Positions 45,736 to 56,389 are shown, counted from the stretch's first letter. The stretch: 64,000 nt of DNA from Thermoanaerobacterium sp. RBIITD (GCF_900205865.1 NZ_LT906662.1:1240001-1304000), one strand, 5' to 3'. Notes: a model not told the origin generated them from the letters alone. Program-made: numbers and translations.

Positions 45736-46896
45736 ATGAAGAGAATTTCAGTCATATTTGCCATTTTGATTTTACTGTCATTGGTTTTATCCGGTTGTAA
45801 TAAAACAGCATCATCTGATAATGTAATCAAAATAGGGGCTAATTTTGAACTAACCGGTACCATGGCTGCATACGGTGCTTCATCGATGAACGGAATTAAT
45901 CTTGCAGTTGATGAAATAAATAATAGTGGAGGAGTACTTGGTAAAAAAATTAAGATTGTGTCAGTTGACAATAAATCAGATGTTGGTGAATCTACCAATG
46001 TAGCGACAAAGCTTATAAACCAGGATAAGGTAGTTGCAATAATAGGTACAACAGCAACACCTACAAGTCTTGGTATGGTAAATGTAGTAACAGACAGTAA
46101 AATACCTATGATTGCAACAACTGCGACGAATCCCAAGGTTACAGTAAATCCTAATACAGGAAAAGTCAGAAAATACGTTTTTAGAGCTTGTTTTATAGAT
46201 CCATTTCAAGGTAAAGTAAATGCAGACTTTGCATATAACACATTAAAAGCTAAAACAGCAGTCATTTATATCGATGACAAGAGCGACTTTTCCAAAGGCT
46301 TGGCAAAAGTATTCGAAGATAATTTCGTAAAATTGGGCGGAAAAATTCTTGATAAGGAAGCATATGTGCAAGGGGACAATGATTTCCGCTCAACCTTGAC
46401 AAAAATAAAGGGCGTCAACGCGGATATATTATTTCTTCCTGGACATTATGCAGAAGTTGGAAAAATTATAAAGCAAGCAAGAGAAATGGGTATAAATTCA
46501 CCTATCTTAGGAGGAGATGGGTGGGATTCACCAGACCTTGTAAAGATAGCTGGTTCATCAGCGATGAATAACACATTTATGTCAAATCATTTTATAGCAA
46601 GCGATAATGATCCAAAAGTACAAGACTTTGTCAAAAAATACAAGGATAAATATGGAGTTGAGCCGGATTCAAGGGCAGTTCTTGCATATGATGCTACAAA
46701 TATTTTAGCTGCTGCCATAAAAAATGCTAATTCAACTAAGGCAGATGACATAGTTAAAGCACTTGAAAATCTAAAAGACTTTGTCGGCATAAATGGTCCC
46801 ATAAAGTTTGATAAAAACCACGACCCTATAAAAAGCGCAGTTATAGTAGAATTCAAAGATGGCAAACAAATCTTTAAAGCTAAAGTAAATCCATAA
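45736..46896 (+). CDS. Branched-chain-amino-acid-type ABC substrate-binding lipoprotein (second copy)
   Basis: A 386-residue LivJ-family lipoprotein with lipobox LVLSGC, the opening IGANFELTGTMAAYGASSMN and the LGGDGWDSPDLVKIAGSSAM segment. It is a paralogue of the protein at 25962-27140. Operon partnership with ald suggests that the ligand is alanine or a related amino acid (inference). No membrane or ATPase subunits are adjacent. A terminator follows 68 bases after the stop. Confidence 0.9.
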   Translation: MKRISVIFAILILLSLVLSGCNKTASSDNVIKIGANFELTGTMAAYGASSMNGINLAVDEINNSGGVLGKKIKIVSVDNKSDVGESTNVATKLINQDKVVAIIGTTATPTSLGMVNVVTDSKIPMIATTATNPKVTVNPNTGKVRKYVFRACFIDPFQGKVNADFAYNTLKAKTAVIYIDDKSDFSKGLAKVFEDNFVKLGGKILDKEAYVQGDNDFRSTLTKIKGVNADILFLPGHYAEVGKIIKQAREMGINSPILGGDGWDSPDLVKIAGSSAMNNTFMSNHFIASDNDPKVQDFVKKYKDKYGVEPDSRAVLAYDATNILAAAIKNANSTKADDIVKALENLKDFVGINGPIKFDKNHDPIKSAVIVEFKDGKQIFKAKVNP

Positions 46897-46963
46897 TGCT
46901 TTAAAGATAAGACGAAATTCTCTTTGTAATTAAAGAGTTCGATAAATCGAATTTACGCAAAAA

Positions 46964-46990
46964 ATGCTCACATTATGTGAGCATTTTTTA
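46964..46990 (+). terminator. Terminator of the ald operon
   Basis: ATGCTCACA-TTA-TGTGAGCAT perfect stem followed by TTTTTT; A residues before it make it usable in both directions, which suits the convergent MFS gene. Confidence 0.88.
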
Positions 46991-47059
46991 ATCGAAAATA
47001 TTATACCACTATTGTATGGAATTCCGATCTATATAAGGTCGTTATTTCGAGTGTCATTA

Positions 47060-48319
47060 TCACCCCAATTTTGTCTCAACAGCCTTAAATTTTACTATCT
47101 TTCTTTCATCATGTTTCTCTAAGCCATACATCATTAAAGTCGCGGTAAACACAAATGCCCCAAGTATCATCCATCCTGCCTTTATATCTATATATTTCAA
47201 TGCAATTCCCATTACTAAGGGGCCTACCGTATGGCCTGCGCCTAATATCATAGGTATTACTGCATTCATTCGTCCCCTATGAGAGGCAGGTGTACGGTTC
47301 GCTATAAATGGCGATGTACTTATAGCCAAGACTATCTCACCAAGTGTAAAAATAAACGTGGATAAGAAGAAAAATGGTAGTATATCTACAAAGCCTAACA
47401 TACCGAATCCAATTGTATACAAAATACCACCATATACCATTCGCTTTAATTCATTTGCACCTTCAGTAAGCTTTGTGATTAAGGGTGTAAAAAACATTAC
47501 GACAATTCCATTTAGCCCTGACATCATACCGAAATACTTCGCCCCTGCATCCTTATATGCTTCCATCACTTGCATAGGCAGCATAAAAGACCATTGTGCA
47601 TATACGAAATTGTATCCAAATAGGATTAATGCTACATAAATAAGTATAGGCCTTTTCAAGATAACTGATATGATAGAGCCTTCTTCACTCTTTTCAAGAA
47701 CTCTCTCTTTATCTTCGATACCTTTTTCTGTATTGTGTATAGTCTCTTTAACGAAAAAGATTATAAGGAATAACGCTACAAGTGCCGTTCCTGCATCACC
47801 TATAAAAACAAGTGGGAGATGGTTCTTAAAAAGCAGACCACCTACAATTGGGCCTACCGCAAAGCCTGTATTCCATCCCATGTACAATAGTGAATATGCA
47901 CTTTTTCTATTCTTTGGCGTTGTCATATCTGCAACTAATGAATCATGTGCTGGGTTTGCTGCTGTCATACAGGCTTCTGCTAACATTATAAGGTATACCA
48001 TAGTCATCGATGGTCCTATAAATCCCGTTATAATGTATAAAATAGCCGCAAAACCATCAAAAACTGCAATGACAATTTTTCTACCATACGTGTCTGCAAG
48101 CTTTCCTCCTATTATCGATGCTGGTAAAAATATGAATCCAGATATGCTTATATAAAAGCCTGCAGCTTCCTTTGATAGTCCTATCTTATCTGTCAGTATC
48201 AGTGTTAATAATGGCATTACAAAGCATCCTAATGCATTTATAACCTTTGAAATAAATATTATGTAGATCTCCTTTGGAAGACCCATATATGGCTTAAATA
48301 ATCTTTTTAAATACATCAC
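47060..48319 (-). CDS. MFS transporter, probable drug efflux
   Basis: A 419-residue major-facilitator protein with about 12 membrane helices. The conserved loop 2-3 motif appears as GGKLADTYGRKIVI, and loop 8-9 carries ANRTPASHRGRMNAVIPM, as in MDR-type exporters. The substrate is unknown. It is transcribed alone and converges on the ald operon. Confidence 0.85.
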   Translation of the reverse strand: MMYLKRLFKPYMGLPKEIYIIFISKVINALGCFVMPLLTLILTDKIGLSKEAAGFYISISGFIFLPASIIGGKLADTYGRKIVIAVFDGFAAILYIITGFIGPSMTMVYLIMLAEACMTAANPAHDSLVADMTTPKNRKSAYSLLYMGWNTGFAVGPIVGGLLFKNHLPLVFIGDAGTALVALFLIIFFVKETIHNTEKGIEDKERVLEKSEEGSIISVILKRPILIYVALILFGYNFVYAQWSFMLPMQVMEAYKDAGAKYFGMMSGLNGIVVMFFTPLITKLTEGANELKRMVYGGILYTIGFGMLGFVDILPFFFLSTFIFTLGEIVLAISTSPFIANRTPASHRGRMNAVIPMILGAGHTVGPLVMGIALKYIDIKAGWMILGAFVFTATLMMYGLEKHDERKIVKFKAVETKLG

Positions 48320-48381
48320 TTTCCCCCCATTAAATTTAAATTTCTCTTTATTTTATATGGTTCTGAAAGCTAATTACGTAT

Positions 48382-48423
48382 AAAAAAGCCATAGCCCCCA
48401 TAAAGATAGGTACTCTATGGCTT
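48382..48423 (-). terminator. Terminator of the Wadjet operon
   Basis: AAGCCATAG (48386-48394) pairs with CTATGGCTT (48415-48423), and the minus strand continues with a T-run. It lies 29 bases after the jetC stop. Confidence 0.8.
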
Positions 48424-48451
48424 AATTTTTGGACATGGAACCTCATACAAC

Positions 48452-51400
48452 TCATAAATTGCTAAATAAGCTTACTTGTTGCTCAAAACTTACATATCCT
48501 GATTCCATTTCACTCTTAATCAATTCGGATCTGATCCTCTGTTTACCGCCTATCGTATTCCTTAAAACTAGGCTATATATGGTATTGAATTTACTGTATA
48601 TGCCGGTTTCTTTTAATCCAGTAAAGCAGATAAGCTGTGTTCTGCATTTTTGTGCTAAAGCAAATATCACATCTAAAAGGTACTCAGCAGAGGTAGTTCC
48701 GAAAGGATTATCAGCCAAAAGTACCAAAGAGCTTTCCCCATATGATTTTTTGCTCCTTATATAAGAAAGCATTGATATATACATAGCGAAAAAGCATGTA
48801 TATTTTTCACCACCAGAAAAACTTAATACAGCTTCCCAATTCTCATATCTGCTTAAATTTGGGTTATTCTGCGGCTTAAAAACCCTTACAATACTTTTCT
48901 CTAAATCAGTTACAACAGATAGAAGCTTAACAGTCGACATCATATTTTTTATCATTGGATAAAGCACATTCCTGTCACCGCCGGACTTTTCGTGCTCCTT
49001 TTTTATGTCTTCAATACATGTTTCAATGTATCTTCTTATTCTCTCAAAATTTAATTCGTCTCCACTGCTTTCTAATCTTATTTGTATCATGTTTTTGTTT
49101 GTTCCATTAAATTTAATATTAGACTTTGTGTCAATAGAATTAATTTCATTTAAAACCCTGTCAACATGCTGTTTACATGATACCACCAGCTGCTCTTTTT
49201 GCTTATCAGCCTCTATCAAATCATGTTCATATACCTTTTTCAATCTTTCTACAGAATCAAAAATTGCCGAAAACACCTCATTAACACTGTCATATGAATA
49301 TAATCTCTCATCTCTACCATCGCTAATATTGATAGATGATATAAATTTACTTATGGCATCTTCTGTGCAATTAACAAATTTATTATTCAATTGCTTATAT
49401 GCATCATCAACAGCCTTCCTCTTTTTGTTTATATTATCCTTAATATCATTATAATGTTTATTTAGCTCTATAAATTTATTTGACAAGCTTTCAGCATCTA
49501 CCTTATCATATTCCTCTTCAATATGCTCTTCTATATCACTTTTTATAGATGGTATATCGATCATATTAACAGCTAAAAATTCATTAGCTTTGTCACATTG
49601 TTTTCTGTATAAATCAATGCCTTCACTTACTTTTTCTAACTTCGCCTTATTTTCACTTTCTCTTCTTTTATAATCCTCCATCATACAGCTTATTTTTTCT
49701 ACAACGCTATCATCATCTGATTTAAAATCGTGAAAGGGCTCTATACCGTACTTTTTAACTATATCTTCTCTTCTCAACTCTATTCTCTGCTCTATCTTGC
49801 CTATCTCTTTGTCAAGCTTATTATATTGGCGTTTTTTTTCATCAATTTTATTATTGAAATCAGATATCAAATCATCAATTAATGAAATTGTTTCATCTGA
49901 AACCAGTTTAATTCCTTCTAATTTTGCTTCATCAAGATTTAACTTTTTTAACTGCCTTTCTCGTTTTGCAATTTCAGTTTTGCACATGTCCATATTTTTT
50001 TGCAATTCCTCGGTATCACCCGTGATGCCCCTTAATTTCTCCTCAATACCCTTTTTTATTCCTTCCAATTCTTCAATTGTTTTTACTGAAGGATATTCAC
50101 TGTTAAAGTTATTCGGAATATTTATACTATTTATCTTCTTCAACGTATTATCCTTATCGCGATTTAAACCTTCAATCACATACATAATCTTATTATTTTC
50201 TTCTCTTATGTTTTGCAGATTCTCCTCTATCTGATTAAGCTTTTCCTGGTTATCCTCGATAAATCTTACACATTCATTTTCCTGTTTATAAGCATCTTCT
50301 ATTGATTTATTCTCCTTCATATATTCATTTAATTCATCGATATTTCTCTCATAAATGCCGATATTTTTTTCAATTTCGTTGTTTTCCCGCCTTATCACAT
50401 CAATTATTCCCTTTAAATTAATAACACGGGTTTTTATTTGTGATAAATTGTCCTTTAAGTCCTCAACTTTATTCTCAATCATTTCTTTATCATAAATTAA
50501 CTTATCATAGTAATCTTTACTATATTTTTGCAGGAACTTATTTACCACATTTAAAGAGCTTTTGATATCATCAGTGCTTTGGTTCATAAGCTTTATTTCA
50601 TTTTCTAATAAAGCTGTCTTATTGTTTATATTTTCTTTTAAATCATCGTATTCTGCTTTTGATACGTAAAATCTAAGGCCTTTGTTGTTTATACAATAAA
50701 CTCCATCACTGATGGCAAGCTCTTTACCATATTCTTTGATGTCATTTTCTCTTATACTATCCCTTGCTATAATTGGAACTATGCTGCTCAATTCTATGCC
50801 ATTAAATATATCATCATCTTCCATCCTTTTAATCCCATCTCTATCCATGACAATACCAAATGGCAATAACGGACATCCAGATATATACCTCTTCTTAAGA
50901 ACATCATCATGCAAAAGTGATAAATACTCACTTCCCGTTATTGCATCATATTTATTGTCTTTTAGCAAATTATATACCTTTAGTATATCCGCATCAGGTA
51001 TGTAAAAATCCTCTGAAAGAAGCATTGCTTTTTGCTTAAATTTTAGATATTCATTCTGGCTATCCCATAATTTTTGTTCGTACTCTTTTTGCTTTATGCT
51101 TAAATCTCTCACTGCAGTACCATCAAATATGTTATTAGTACTAATCTCGTATTTTACTAAGTTTTTTAACACTTCCTCATAATCAACATTGTATAAATCA
51201 ATATCCCTTATTTTATCCTGAAGAAGTCTAGTTTCTTCGTTTATCCTCTGTAAAATCCTCTCTTTTTCTATCTCGCTGTCATTTATCTGATTCTCTATGT
51301 CTACTAATTTTTTGTTATTTTCATCAAAACGTTTCTTTAATTCCTTCAAGTCATTTGATAAATTATCTATTGTTACTGACAGGTTTAATACAATTTCTCT

Positions 51401-52852
51401 ATAGCCATATTTATCTACCATCATTTCTGTCTTTTGTTTAAATGATTTTATTAATTGCCTTACCTCACCCAGTTTTACCTTTTTATCATCCAGTTCTTTA
51501 GTTGTTTGAATTTTCAATCCATCGAATTCTTTGATTTTATTTTTGTTATTATCTATAACTTCCTTATTTGACAAAATTTTGCCTTCAATATCATTTACCA
51601 ATGCCATGTACAATTTAAGAAGTGAAAAAAGACATCTATTTAAGTCATAAAGGATTTCCTCATTACTTTTGGTTATACTTTCATATTTTACCTCAGCTTC
51701 TGATAATTTTCTGGCATAATCCTTCTTTTCATACAATAAAATGGCACCATAATAATATTTTTTCTCTTCTTCCTTTTCTTTTAATTTTTCTTCTAATAAA
51801 GTAATATCGCTCTTTATTTTATCTATCTCTTCTTTTAATTGATATAACTTTTGTTCATCAACAAAAAGGTAATAGGAGTCTTTCCTGCAAGAGAGCAATT
51901 TTAATTTATCCTGTATTTCTTCTATTTTTTCATTAACAGCCTTATATAAATCATTATAATGATTGTAGCCGTTTCGTGTAAAATCCCTGTATTTTACAAT
52001 ATCAGAGAGTATTCTATCCTGCATCAAAAGTAAATCTGAATATCCTTTAACCTCTTGTAAAATATTTCTCCCCATATCTAAAAAATCATTATAAAGGTCA
52101 ATACTACTTTTAAAGTAAGGGATTTGTATTAGATTTTCAGAATACTTATCAAAAATTCGCGAAAGGTCCTCGCTGTCATTTTTATCTTTAAATATTATTT
52201 CTTCAACATATGGTACAACAATATTTTCAATGAATTTTCTTGATGTCTTGCTTTTTTCAAAGAACTTTCCAATACCGCCTTCTGTTAAATTAATGGTCCT
52301 TATTGTCTCCCATTCCTCTGCATATATGCCAAATGATGACAAATAATCTTGATATCTTGCTCTCTCATCTTTTCTAAAAACCTTTATTTTGTAATCCTTG
52401 ACTTGATCCAAAAGCTTCCTGAATTCATTATAATCTAATATCAACCTGTCTTGCCCGACAACAGGGATATTCTTAATGTCATAAGGATTTTCACGATTGT
52501 AATGGTGAACGAATGTATAATATTTTATATCACCATCATCACCGCTACCTTTAGTCGCACATATGCCTGTCAGTACATAATCATCTTTTATATTGTCAAG
52601 TCTCCATTCCACCAAAATGTATGAGGTTCTCCGGCTTCCATCGAAGAAGTGCTCAAACTTTCTCTCATTTCCTAAGTCACAATTTGGTAAAATGCATTGG
52701 AGTATAAGCTGCAAAAGTACCGTCTTGCCTCCGCCGTTTGAGAGGTTAAAAAGAGTATTTTGATTATTTAATTCAAAAAGATCATTGGCATATGTTTTTG
52801 TACCTTTGTCATAAACCACATTGACGACTCTTATTCTATTTATTGTCGGCAT
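48452..52852 (-). CDS. jetC: JetC, SMC/MukB-like ATPase of Wadjet
   Basis: A 1466-residue SMC-type protein. Walker A is LSNGGGKTVLLQL near residue 39; the signature FSGGEKYTCFFAMY is near 1346 and Walker B LVLLADNPFG near 1379. Between them are long Glu/Lys-rich coiled coils around a hinge-like globular region (about 620-730). In Wadjet, JetC dimers extrude DNA loops and detect small circular DNA, leading to plasmid cleavage. Last gene of jetDABC; its start overlaps jetB by 17 bases. Confidence 0.9.
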   Translation of the reverse strand: MPTINRIRVVNVVYDKGTKTYANDLFELNNQNTLFNLSNGGGKTVLLQLILQCILPNCDLGNERKFEHFFDGSRRTSYILVEWRLDNIKDDYVLTGICATKGSGDDGDIKYYTFVHHYNRENPYDIKNIPVVGQDRLILDYNEFRKLLDQVKDYKIKVFRKDERARYQDYLSSFGIYAEEWETIRTINLTEGGIGKFFEKSKTSRKFIENIVVPYVEEIIFKDKNDSEDLSRIFDKYSENLIQIPYFKSSIDLYNDFLDMGRNILQEVKGYSDLLLMQDRILSDIVKYRDFTRNGYNHYNDLYKAVNEKIEEIQDKLKLLSCRKDSYYLFVDEQKLYQLKEEIDKIKSDITLLEEKLKEKEEEKKYYYGAILLYEKKDYARKLSEAEVKYESITKSNEEILYDLNRCLFSLLKLYMALVNDIEGKILSNKEVIDNNKNKIKEFDGLKIQTTKELDDKKVKLGEVRQLIKSFKQKTEMMVDKYGYREIVLNLSVTIDNLSNDLKELKKRFDENNKKLVDIENQINDSEIEKERILQRINEETRLLQDKIRDIDLYNVDYEEVLKNLVKYEISTNNIFDGTAVRDLSIKQKEYEQKLWDSQNEYLKFKQKAMLLSEDFYIPDADILKVYNLLKDNKYDAITGSEYLSLLHDDVLKKRYISGCPLLPFGIVMDRDGIKRMEDDDIFNGIELSSIVPIIARDSIRENDIKEYGKELAISDGVYCINNKGLRFYVSKAEYDDLKENINNKTALLENEIKLMNQSTDDIKSSLNVVNKFLQKYSKDYYDKLIYDKEMIENKVEDLKDNLSQIKTRVINLKGIIDVIRRENNEIEKNIGIYERNIDELNEYMKENKSIEDAYKQENECVRFIEDNQEKLNQIEENLQNIREENNKIMYVIEGLNRDKDNTLKKINSINIPNNFNSEYPSVKTIEELEGIKKGIEEKLRGITGDTEELQKNMDMCKTEIAKRERQLKKLNLDEAKLEGIKLVSDETISLIDDLISDFNNKIDEKKRQYNKLDKEIGKIEQRIELRREDIVKKYGIEPFHDFKSDDDSVVEKISCMMEDYKRRESENKAKLEKVSEGIDLYRKQCDKANEFLAVNMIDIPSIKSDIEEHIEEEYDKVDAESLSNKFIELNKHYNDIKDNINKKRKAVDDAYKQLNNKFVNCTEDAISKFISSINISDGRDERLYSYDSVNEVFSAIFDSVERLKKVYEHDLIEADKQKEQLVVSCKQHVDRVLNEINSIDTKSNIKFNGTNKNMIQIRLESSGDELNFERIRRYIETCIEDIKKEHEKSGGDRNVLYPMIKNMMSTVKLLSVVTDLEKSIVRVFKPQNNPNLSRYENWEAVLSFSGGEKYTCFFAMYISMLSYIRSKKSYGESSLVLLADNPFGTTSAEYLLDVIFALAQKCRTQLICFTGLKETGIYSKFNTIYSLVLRNTIGGKQRIRSELIKSEMESGYVSFEQQVSLFSNL

Positions 52853-53597
52853 TTAAATCATCCTTTTTGATTCCATTTATGAAATCCATTATTTCCTGTT
52901 TTCTATCATCAGCTGTGTAATATGATGTAACCATTCTGTCCATTTTCTCAGTTGTCCTCAAAACCTTGTCTTCTTCTATTATAGCAAGGCCTTGGTCCCT
53001 TAAAAAAGCACATACCTTCTTTATAAATGCCATTCTGCTGTTTTTCGTTGATTGAACATTAACCTTTCTCTCATCATACACGATCATACTGTTCCATTTC
53101 TGCACGACAGTACCAAAATTAATTTGCAATGTCGCTTCAACCTCTTCAGTTTTATTAAAATCTTCAAGAGACTTTATCTTATCATCGGCATATCGGTGAA
53201 TTTCTTCGATTTCTATAAATTCGCGGCACTTCATATCATAACCTTCACCTGCATAAAAAAGGCACATTATGCAAAGCATTATAAAATAGCATAGATACAG
53301 TTCAGAATTGTCGCTAACTTTAAGGAGATTCCTTAGTTCTTCATTGTTATACCCAAAAACTTTATTATCTGTTTTTGCACTGATATATATCCTATCACTT
53401 CCCCTTAGTATGATTGTGCCGGTCTCTTCTTCCATCACATTTAACACATCACTGACCTCGCTCTGGTCAATCATATCCATATATTCTCTGTCATCTATTT
53501 TATTAATTTCACCTTTTTCAATTAGTTTAAAAAATATTTTTACTGCATTCCTTACATTTTCAATATCTACATTGTACAAATATATCACCTCAAACAT
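52836..53597 (-). CDS. jetB: JetB, MukE-like subunit of Wadjet
   Basis: A 253-residue winged-helix-type protein (DUF6063/MukE-like) in the position of JetB. Visible segments are NAVKIFFKLIEKGEINKIDD and GDIVEQ-free acidic linkers, then KVCAFLRDQGLAIIEEDKVL, a winged-helix turn, and DRMVTSYYTADDRKQEIMDF. JetB binds the kleisin JetA. Assignment depends on operon context as well as sequence. It starts 6 bases after jetA. Confidence 0.8.
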   Translation of the reverse strand: MFEVIYLYNVDIENVRNAVKIFFKLIEKGEINKIDDREYMDMIDQSEVSDVLNVMEEETGTIILRGSDRIYISAKTDNKVFGYNNEELRNLLKVSDNSELYLCYFIMLCIMCLFYAGEGYDMKCREFIEIEEIHRYADDKIKSLEDFNKTEEVEATLQINFGTVVQKWNSMIVYDERKVNVQSTKNSRMAFIKKVCAFLRDQGLAIIEEDKVLRTTEKMDRMVTSYYTADDRKQEIMDFINGIKKDDLNADNK

Positions 53598-53603
53598 ATA
53601 TTA

Positions 53604-55145
53604 CTACTTGAAAGACCTTGCACTTTTTATTATAAAATCACTCATCACAACACCATTGCTTAGCTTAATATCCTTATCCCCTCTATATACCGTAATTGAT
53701 TTGTAGTTTTGATATGATGGGTTTTCCTCCAAAACCGAAATGATGACAAATTCCACATCAACTTCCTCAGATACCTCGCCAACAGACTCATTTTTATTTC
53801 TCATTATATCATCAAAATCAATTTCACCTGCTTGGTGCAGCATTATTAAAAATGTAAAAAAATCAAAGCTATTTATATAATCATGCCTTTTTTCATCATC
53901 AAGTCTGTCCAATACAATATGAAGTGATGTCTCTCCCTTTGAATTGAGGTTACTTAATATGCATCTTAGGTATTCCTTGTAATTTGCAATTCTCTTTTTC
54001 ATTTTCTTCTTCTTGTCTTCTATTGCATTTTCATCTACTTCATCTATTATATCATTTTTAATAGGCACTGTACTTTTTTTCTGCACTTGTTCTTCAGTGC
54101 ATTTCATTATGTTAAAGTATTTATTTCTCTTTAAACTCAATATAGGTGCGACTATCCTTCTGCAATCATCAATGTCAGAGTTATTTTTTATAATGCCATC
54201 AAGGATTTCAGATTCAAAATTTACCCTTACTCTGAAGCCCTGAGCTATTTGATTCTTTATTGCATCTTTGTATATTGCCTGTAAATCGAGTTTATCAATA
54301 AATAACTTGTTGTGTTCATTTATAATATCATTTAACCTATCTGATATCATATTAAGAGACCTTAATGCTTTCCAATCTTCATCGCTAATTTTGTCAGGAT
54401 CTGATAATTCTATCGTTTCTCTTTCGTTTTTAACAATCTCCATTATATTCTTGAATTCTTCCTTTTCTCTATCAAACTGCTCAAATATCTTTGAGTGTAT
54501 CTTCTCATATTCAGTGAAATCTACATTTAAGACATTTGTCCTTATCCGCCGTATCACTTCACTTATTTGTTCTCTTATCTCTCTTACAAAAAGGCTTAAA
54601 TCATCTATGGTCTTTAATGCATCATCAAACACATGCTTTTCTATCTGCTGCTTTAGGTAAAGCTGCTTTATAGTTATTCGCAGCTCTTTATATACCTCTT
54701 TTGTCATAAATAAAAGTTCAAGGCCTTGCGATGTAAGCTTATATCTCATCTTATCTCCAAACTTTATATAGTCTTGGTCGATAAGTTTAACCATGATTTT
54801 CTTTTCCTTTTTATCATCTGGGTTTAAATATTTGAATTCGTAGTTAAAACCGCCATTTTGAAGAAGTTCAAACATAATATAATAGGCCATTTCCTTTGAT
54901 TCATCTGTTGTAAGCTTTTCTTTGTAATTTTCAAAAACAATATCTTGTAAAAAGCCTGATATACTGTCAATATCTGTAGGTTTATTTAAAAGCATCCCAT
55001 TGAGAATAAATAGCATCGTTGAAAAAGTTAGCAAAAATGTATCGTATTTATCATACTTCTTTGAATTGTAAATCTTCTCAAATAGGAAAACAATTGGTGA
55101 AATATTCTCCATCCTTACATCATAATCTTCCAAAAAGCTAAACAT
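53604..55145 (-). CDS. jetA: JetA, kleisin (MukF-like) subunit of Wadjet
   Basis: A 513-residue protein with an N-terminal helical/winged region (ENISPIVFLFEKIYNSKKYD, then DYIKFGDKMRYKLTSQGLEL), a central long helical stretch (residues 150-270) and a C-terminal domain (ISVLEENPSYQNYKSITVYR). This is the layout of the JetA kleisin that bridges JetC heads. Ribosome site GGAGGA precedes the ATG. It follows jetD by 11 bases. Confidence 0.85.
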   Translation of the reverse strand: MFSFLEDYDVRMENISPIVFLFEKIYNSKKYDKYDTFLLTFSTMLFILNGMLLNKPTDIDSISGFLQDIVFENYKEKLTTDESKEMAYYIMFELLQNGGFNYEFKYLNPDDKKEKKIMVKLIDQDYIKFGDKMRYKLTSQGLELLFMTKEVYKELRITIKQLYLKQQIEKHVFDDALKTIDDLSLFVREIREQISEVIRRIRTNVLNVDFTEYEKIHSKIFEQFDREKEEFKNIMEIVKNERETIELSDPDKISDEDWKALRSLNMISDRLNDIINEHNKLFIDKLDLQAIYKDAIKNQIAQGFRVRVNFESEILDGIIKNNSDIDDCRRIVAPILSLKRNKYFNIMKCTEEQVQKKSTVPIKNDIIDEVDENAIEDKKKKMKKRIANYKEYLRCILSNLNSKGETSLHIVLDRLDDEKRHDYINSFDFFTFLIMLHQAGEIDFDDIMRNKNESVGEVSEEVDVEFVIISVLEENPSYQNYKSITVYRGDKDIKLSNGVVMSDFIIKSARSFK

Positions 55146-55156
55146 ATCTTCCTCCG

Positions 55157-56179
55157 TTATATGGTACTTTCCTTCTTTGTGTTGTTATGAAAAAACATAT
55201 ATGAAAGAACCTCTTGTGGTACATACCTGCCGCTTTCTAAAATTGAAACTATTTTTTCCCTAGTTGCATCATCGAAAAACTTTATGAAATTTCCAATATC
55301 TATTTTTACCTGATGTGTCTTTAATGCCGGTGCTACATCACATTCATCAATCATGCACTTATAAAGATATGTATCCGGTTTTATGTTAAGATCCTTATGC
55401 GATTTATTCAGTTCAATAAAAATGCCAAGTCCTACATAATCCATATCTCCAAAATAGTATATATTATTTCTTTTATTTTTACAAGTTTCTATTTCCATAA
55501 GGTAATTGATGCTGCTCAGTATTTTCTTCCCTTCACCATATATAAGCATATTATATATGTTATTGCCAATTTTACACCTTTCACCATTGAAAATCTGCTT
55601 TAATGTATAGAAAGTATCCTTGTTTTCCACAATAAGTATATTGTTAACATCATCTGTTGGAATATAATAATAGAAGAAAGGCTCAGGAGTATTGTAGTAA
55701 TTTAACTTATTGCTGTCCAATCCAAGCCGTTTGAGTATTTTTTCACCTTTATTAGAAATAAATTTTTCATCGTGGAATATTTGAAATGACCTTTCATTCA
55801 TAGAATAAGGAAATTTTAGAGTAGCCACTTTATCTGGATTTAGGAAAAAATCTCTCAACATGTTAACAGCTTTAATATCTTTCTTAAATTGTTCAAGATT
55901 TTTTAAATAGTATGTGTTATCAAGTACAGGTGGCAATGTCAAGAGGATTTTTTTCAGTTCTTCTTCATCCTCGATTCCACCTTTTACTATCCAGTATGTA
56001 TTATATAATGGTGGGACTCTGCCATTTAACCCTGACGCCTTAACTGGCTTCAAGATTCCGCTTTTTACTGAACTTTCCATCAATTTCACAAAATATATAT
56101 AATCATCAAAATACTTTTGAATATATTTTAACTGTATTTTTTTATTGTCGTAGTTCTTTAATATATCTTCGATTTTCAA
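55157..56179 (-). CDS. jetD: JetD, topoisomerase-VI-like nuclease of Wadjet
   Basis: A 340-residue JetD with a C-terminal Toprim-type fold: the catalytic Glu in ILIVENKDTFYTL (near 182) and the DxD pair in YYFGDMDYVGLGIFIEL (near 244). JetD cuts the DNA loop captured by JetABC. The only in-frame start is TTG at 56179; the upstream stop is nine codons earlier. It is the first gene of the operon and its promoter must lie in the 98 bases up to the IS1182 end, unless the IS supplies one. Confidence 0.88.
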   Translation of the reverse strand: MKIEDILKNYDNKKIQLKYIQKYFDDYIYFVKLMESSVKSGILKPVKASGLNGRVPPLYNTYWIVKGGIEDEEELKKILLTLPPVLDNTYYLKNLEQFKKDIKAVNMLRDFFLNPDKVATLKFPYSMNERSFQIFHDEKFISNKGEKILKRLGLDSNKLNYYNTPEPFFYYYIPTDDVNNILIVENKDTFYTLKQIFNGERCKIGNNIYNMLIYGEGKKILSSINYLMEIETCKNKRNNIYYFGDMDYVGLGIFIELNKSHKDLNIKPDTYLYKCMIDECDVAPALKTHQVKIDIGNFIKFFDDATREKIVSILESGRYVPQEVLSYMFFHNNTKKESTI

Positions 56180-56389
56180 GAAAAACCAACCCCATTTTAC
56201 ATTTCCTTATTTTATTTTACACTTTCTATTATAAATATACAATACAGCTTTTACCTTCAATAGCTTTTGAATACAAAAAAGGGGCTGTTGCACAACTGAC
56301 TGAATAGGTCATAGTGCATCAGTCTCTTTTTATACACAAAAAAGAAATTACAGGTTCCAAAGAACCTGCAATTACTGTATAATTAAGTT

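Noticed and set aside
45732-46136. 134-codon minus-strand frame
   Set aside because: Antisense to the binding-protein gene in the ald operon, which is clearly coding.
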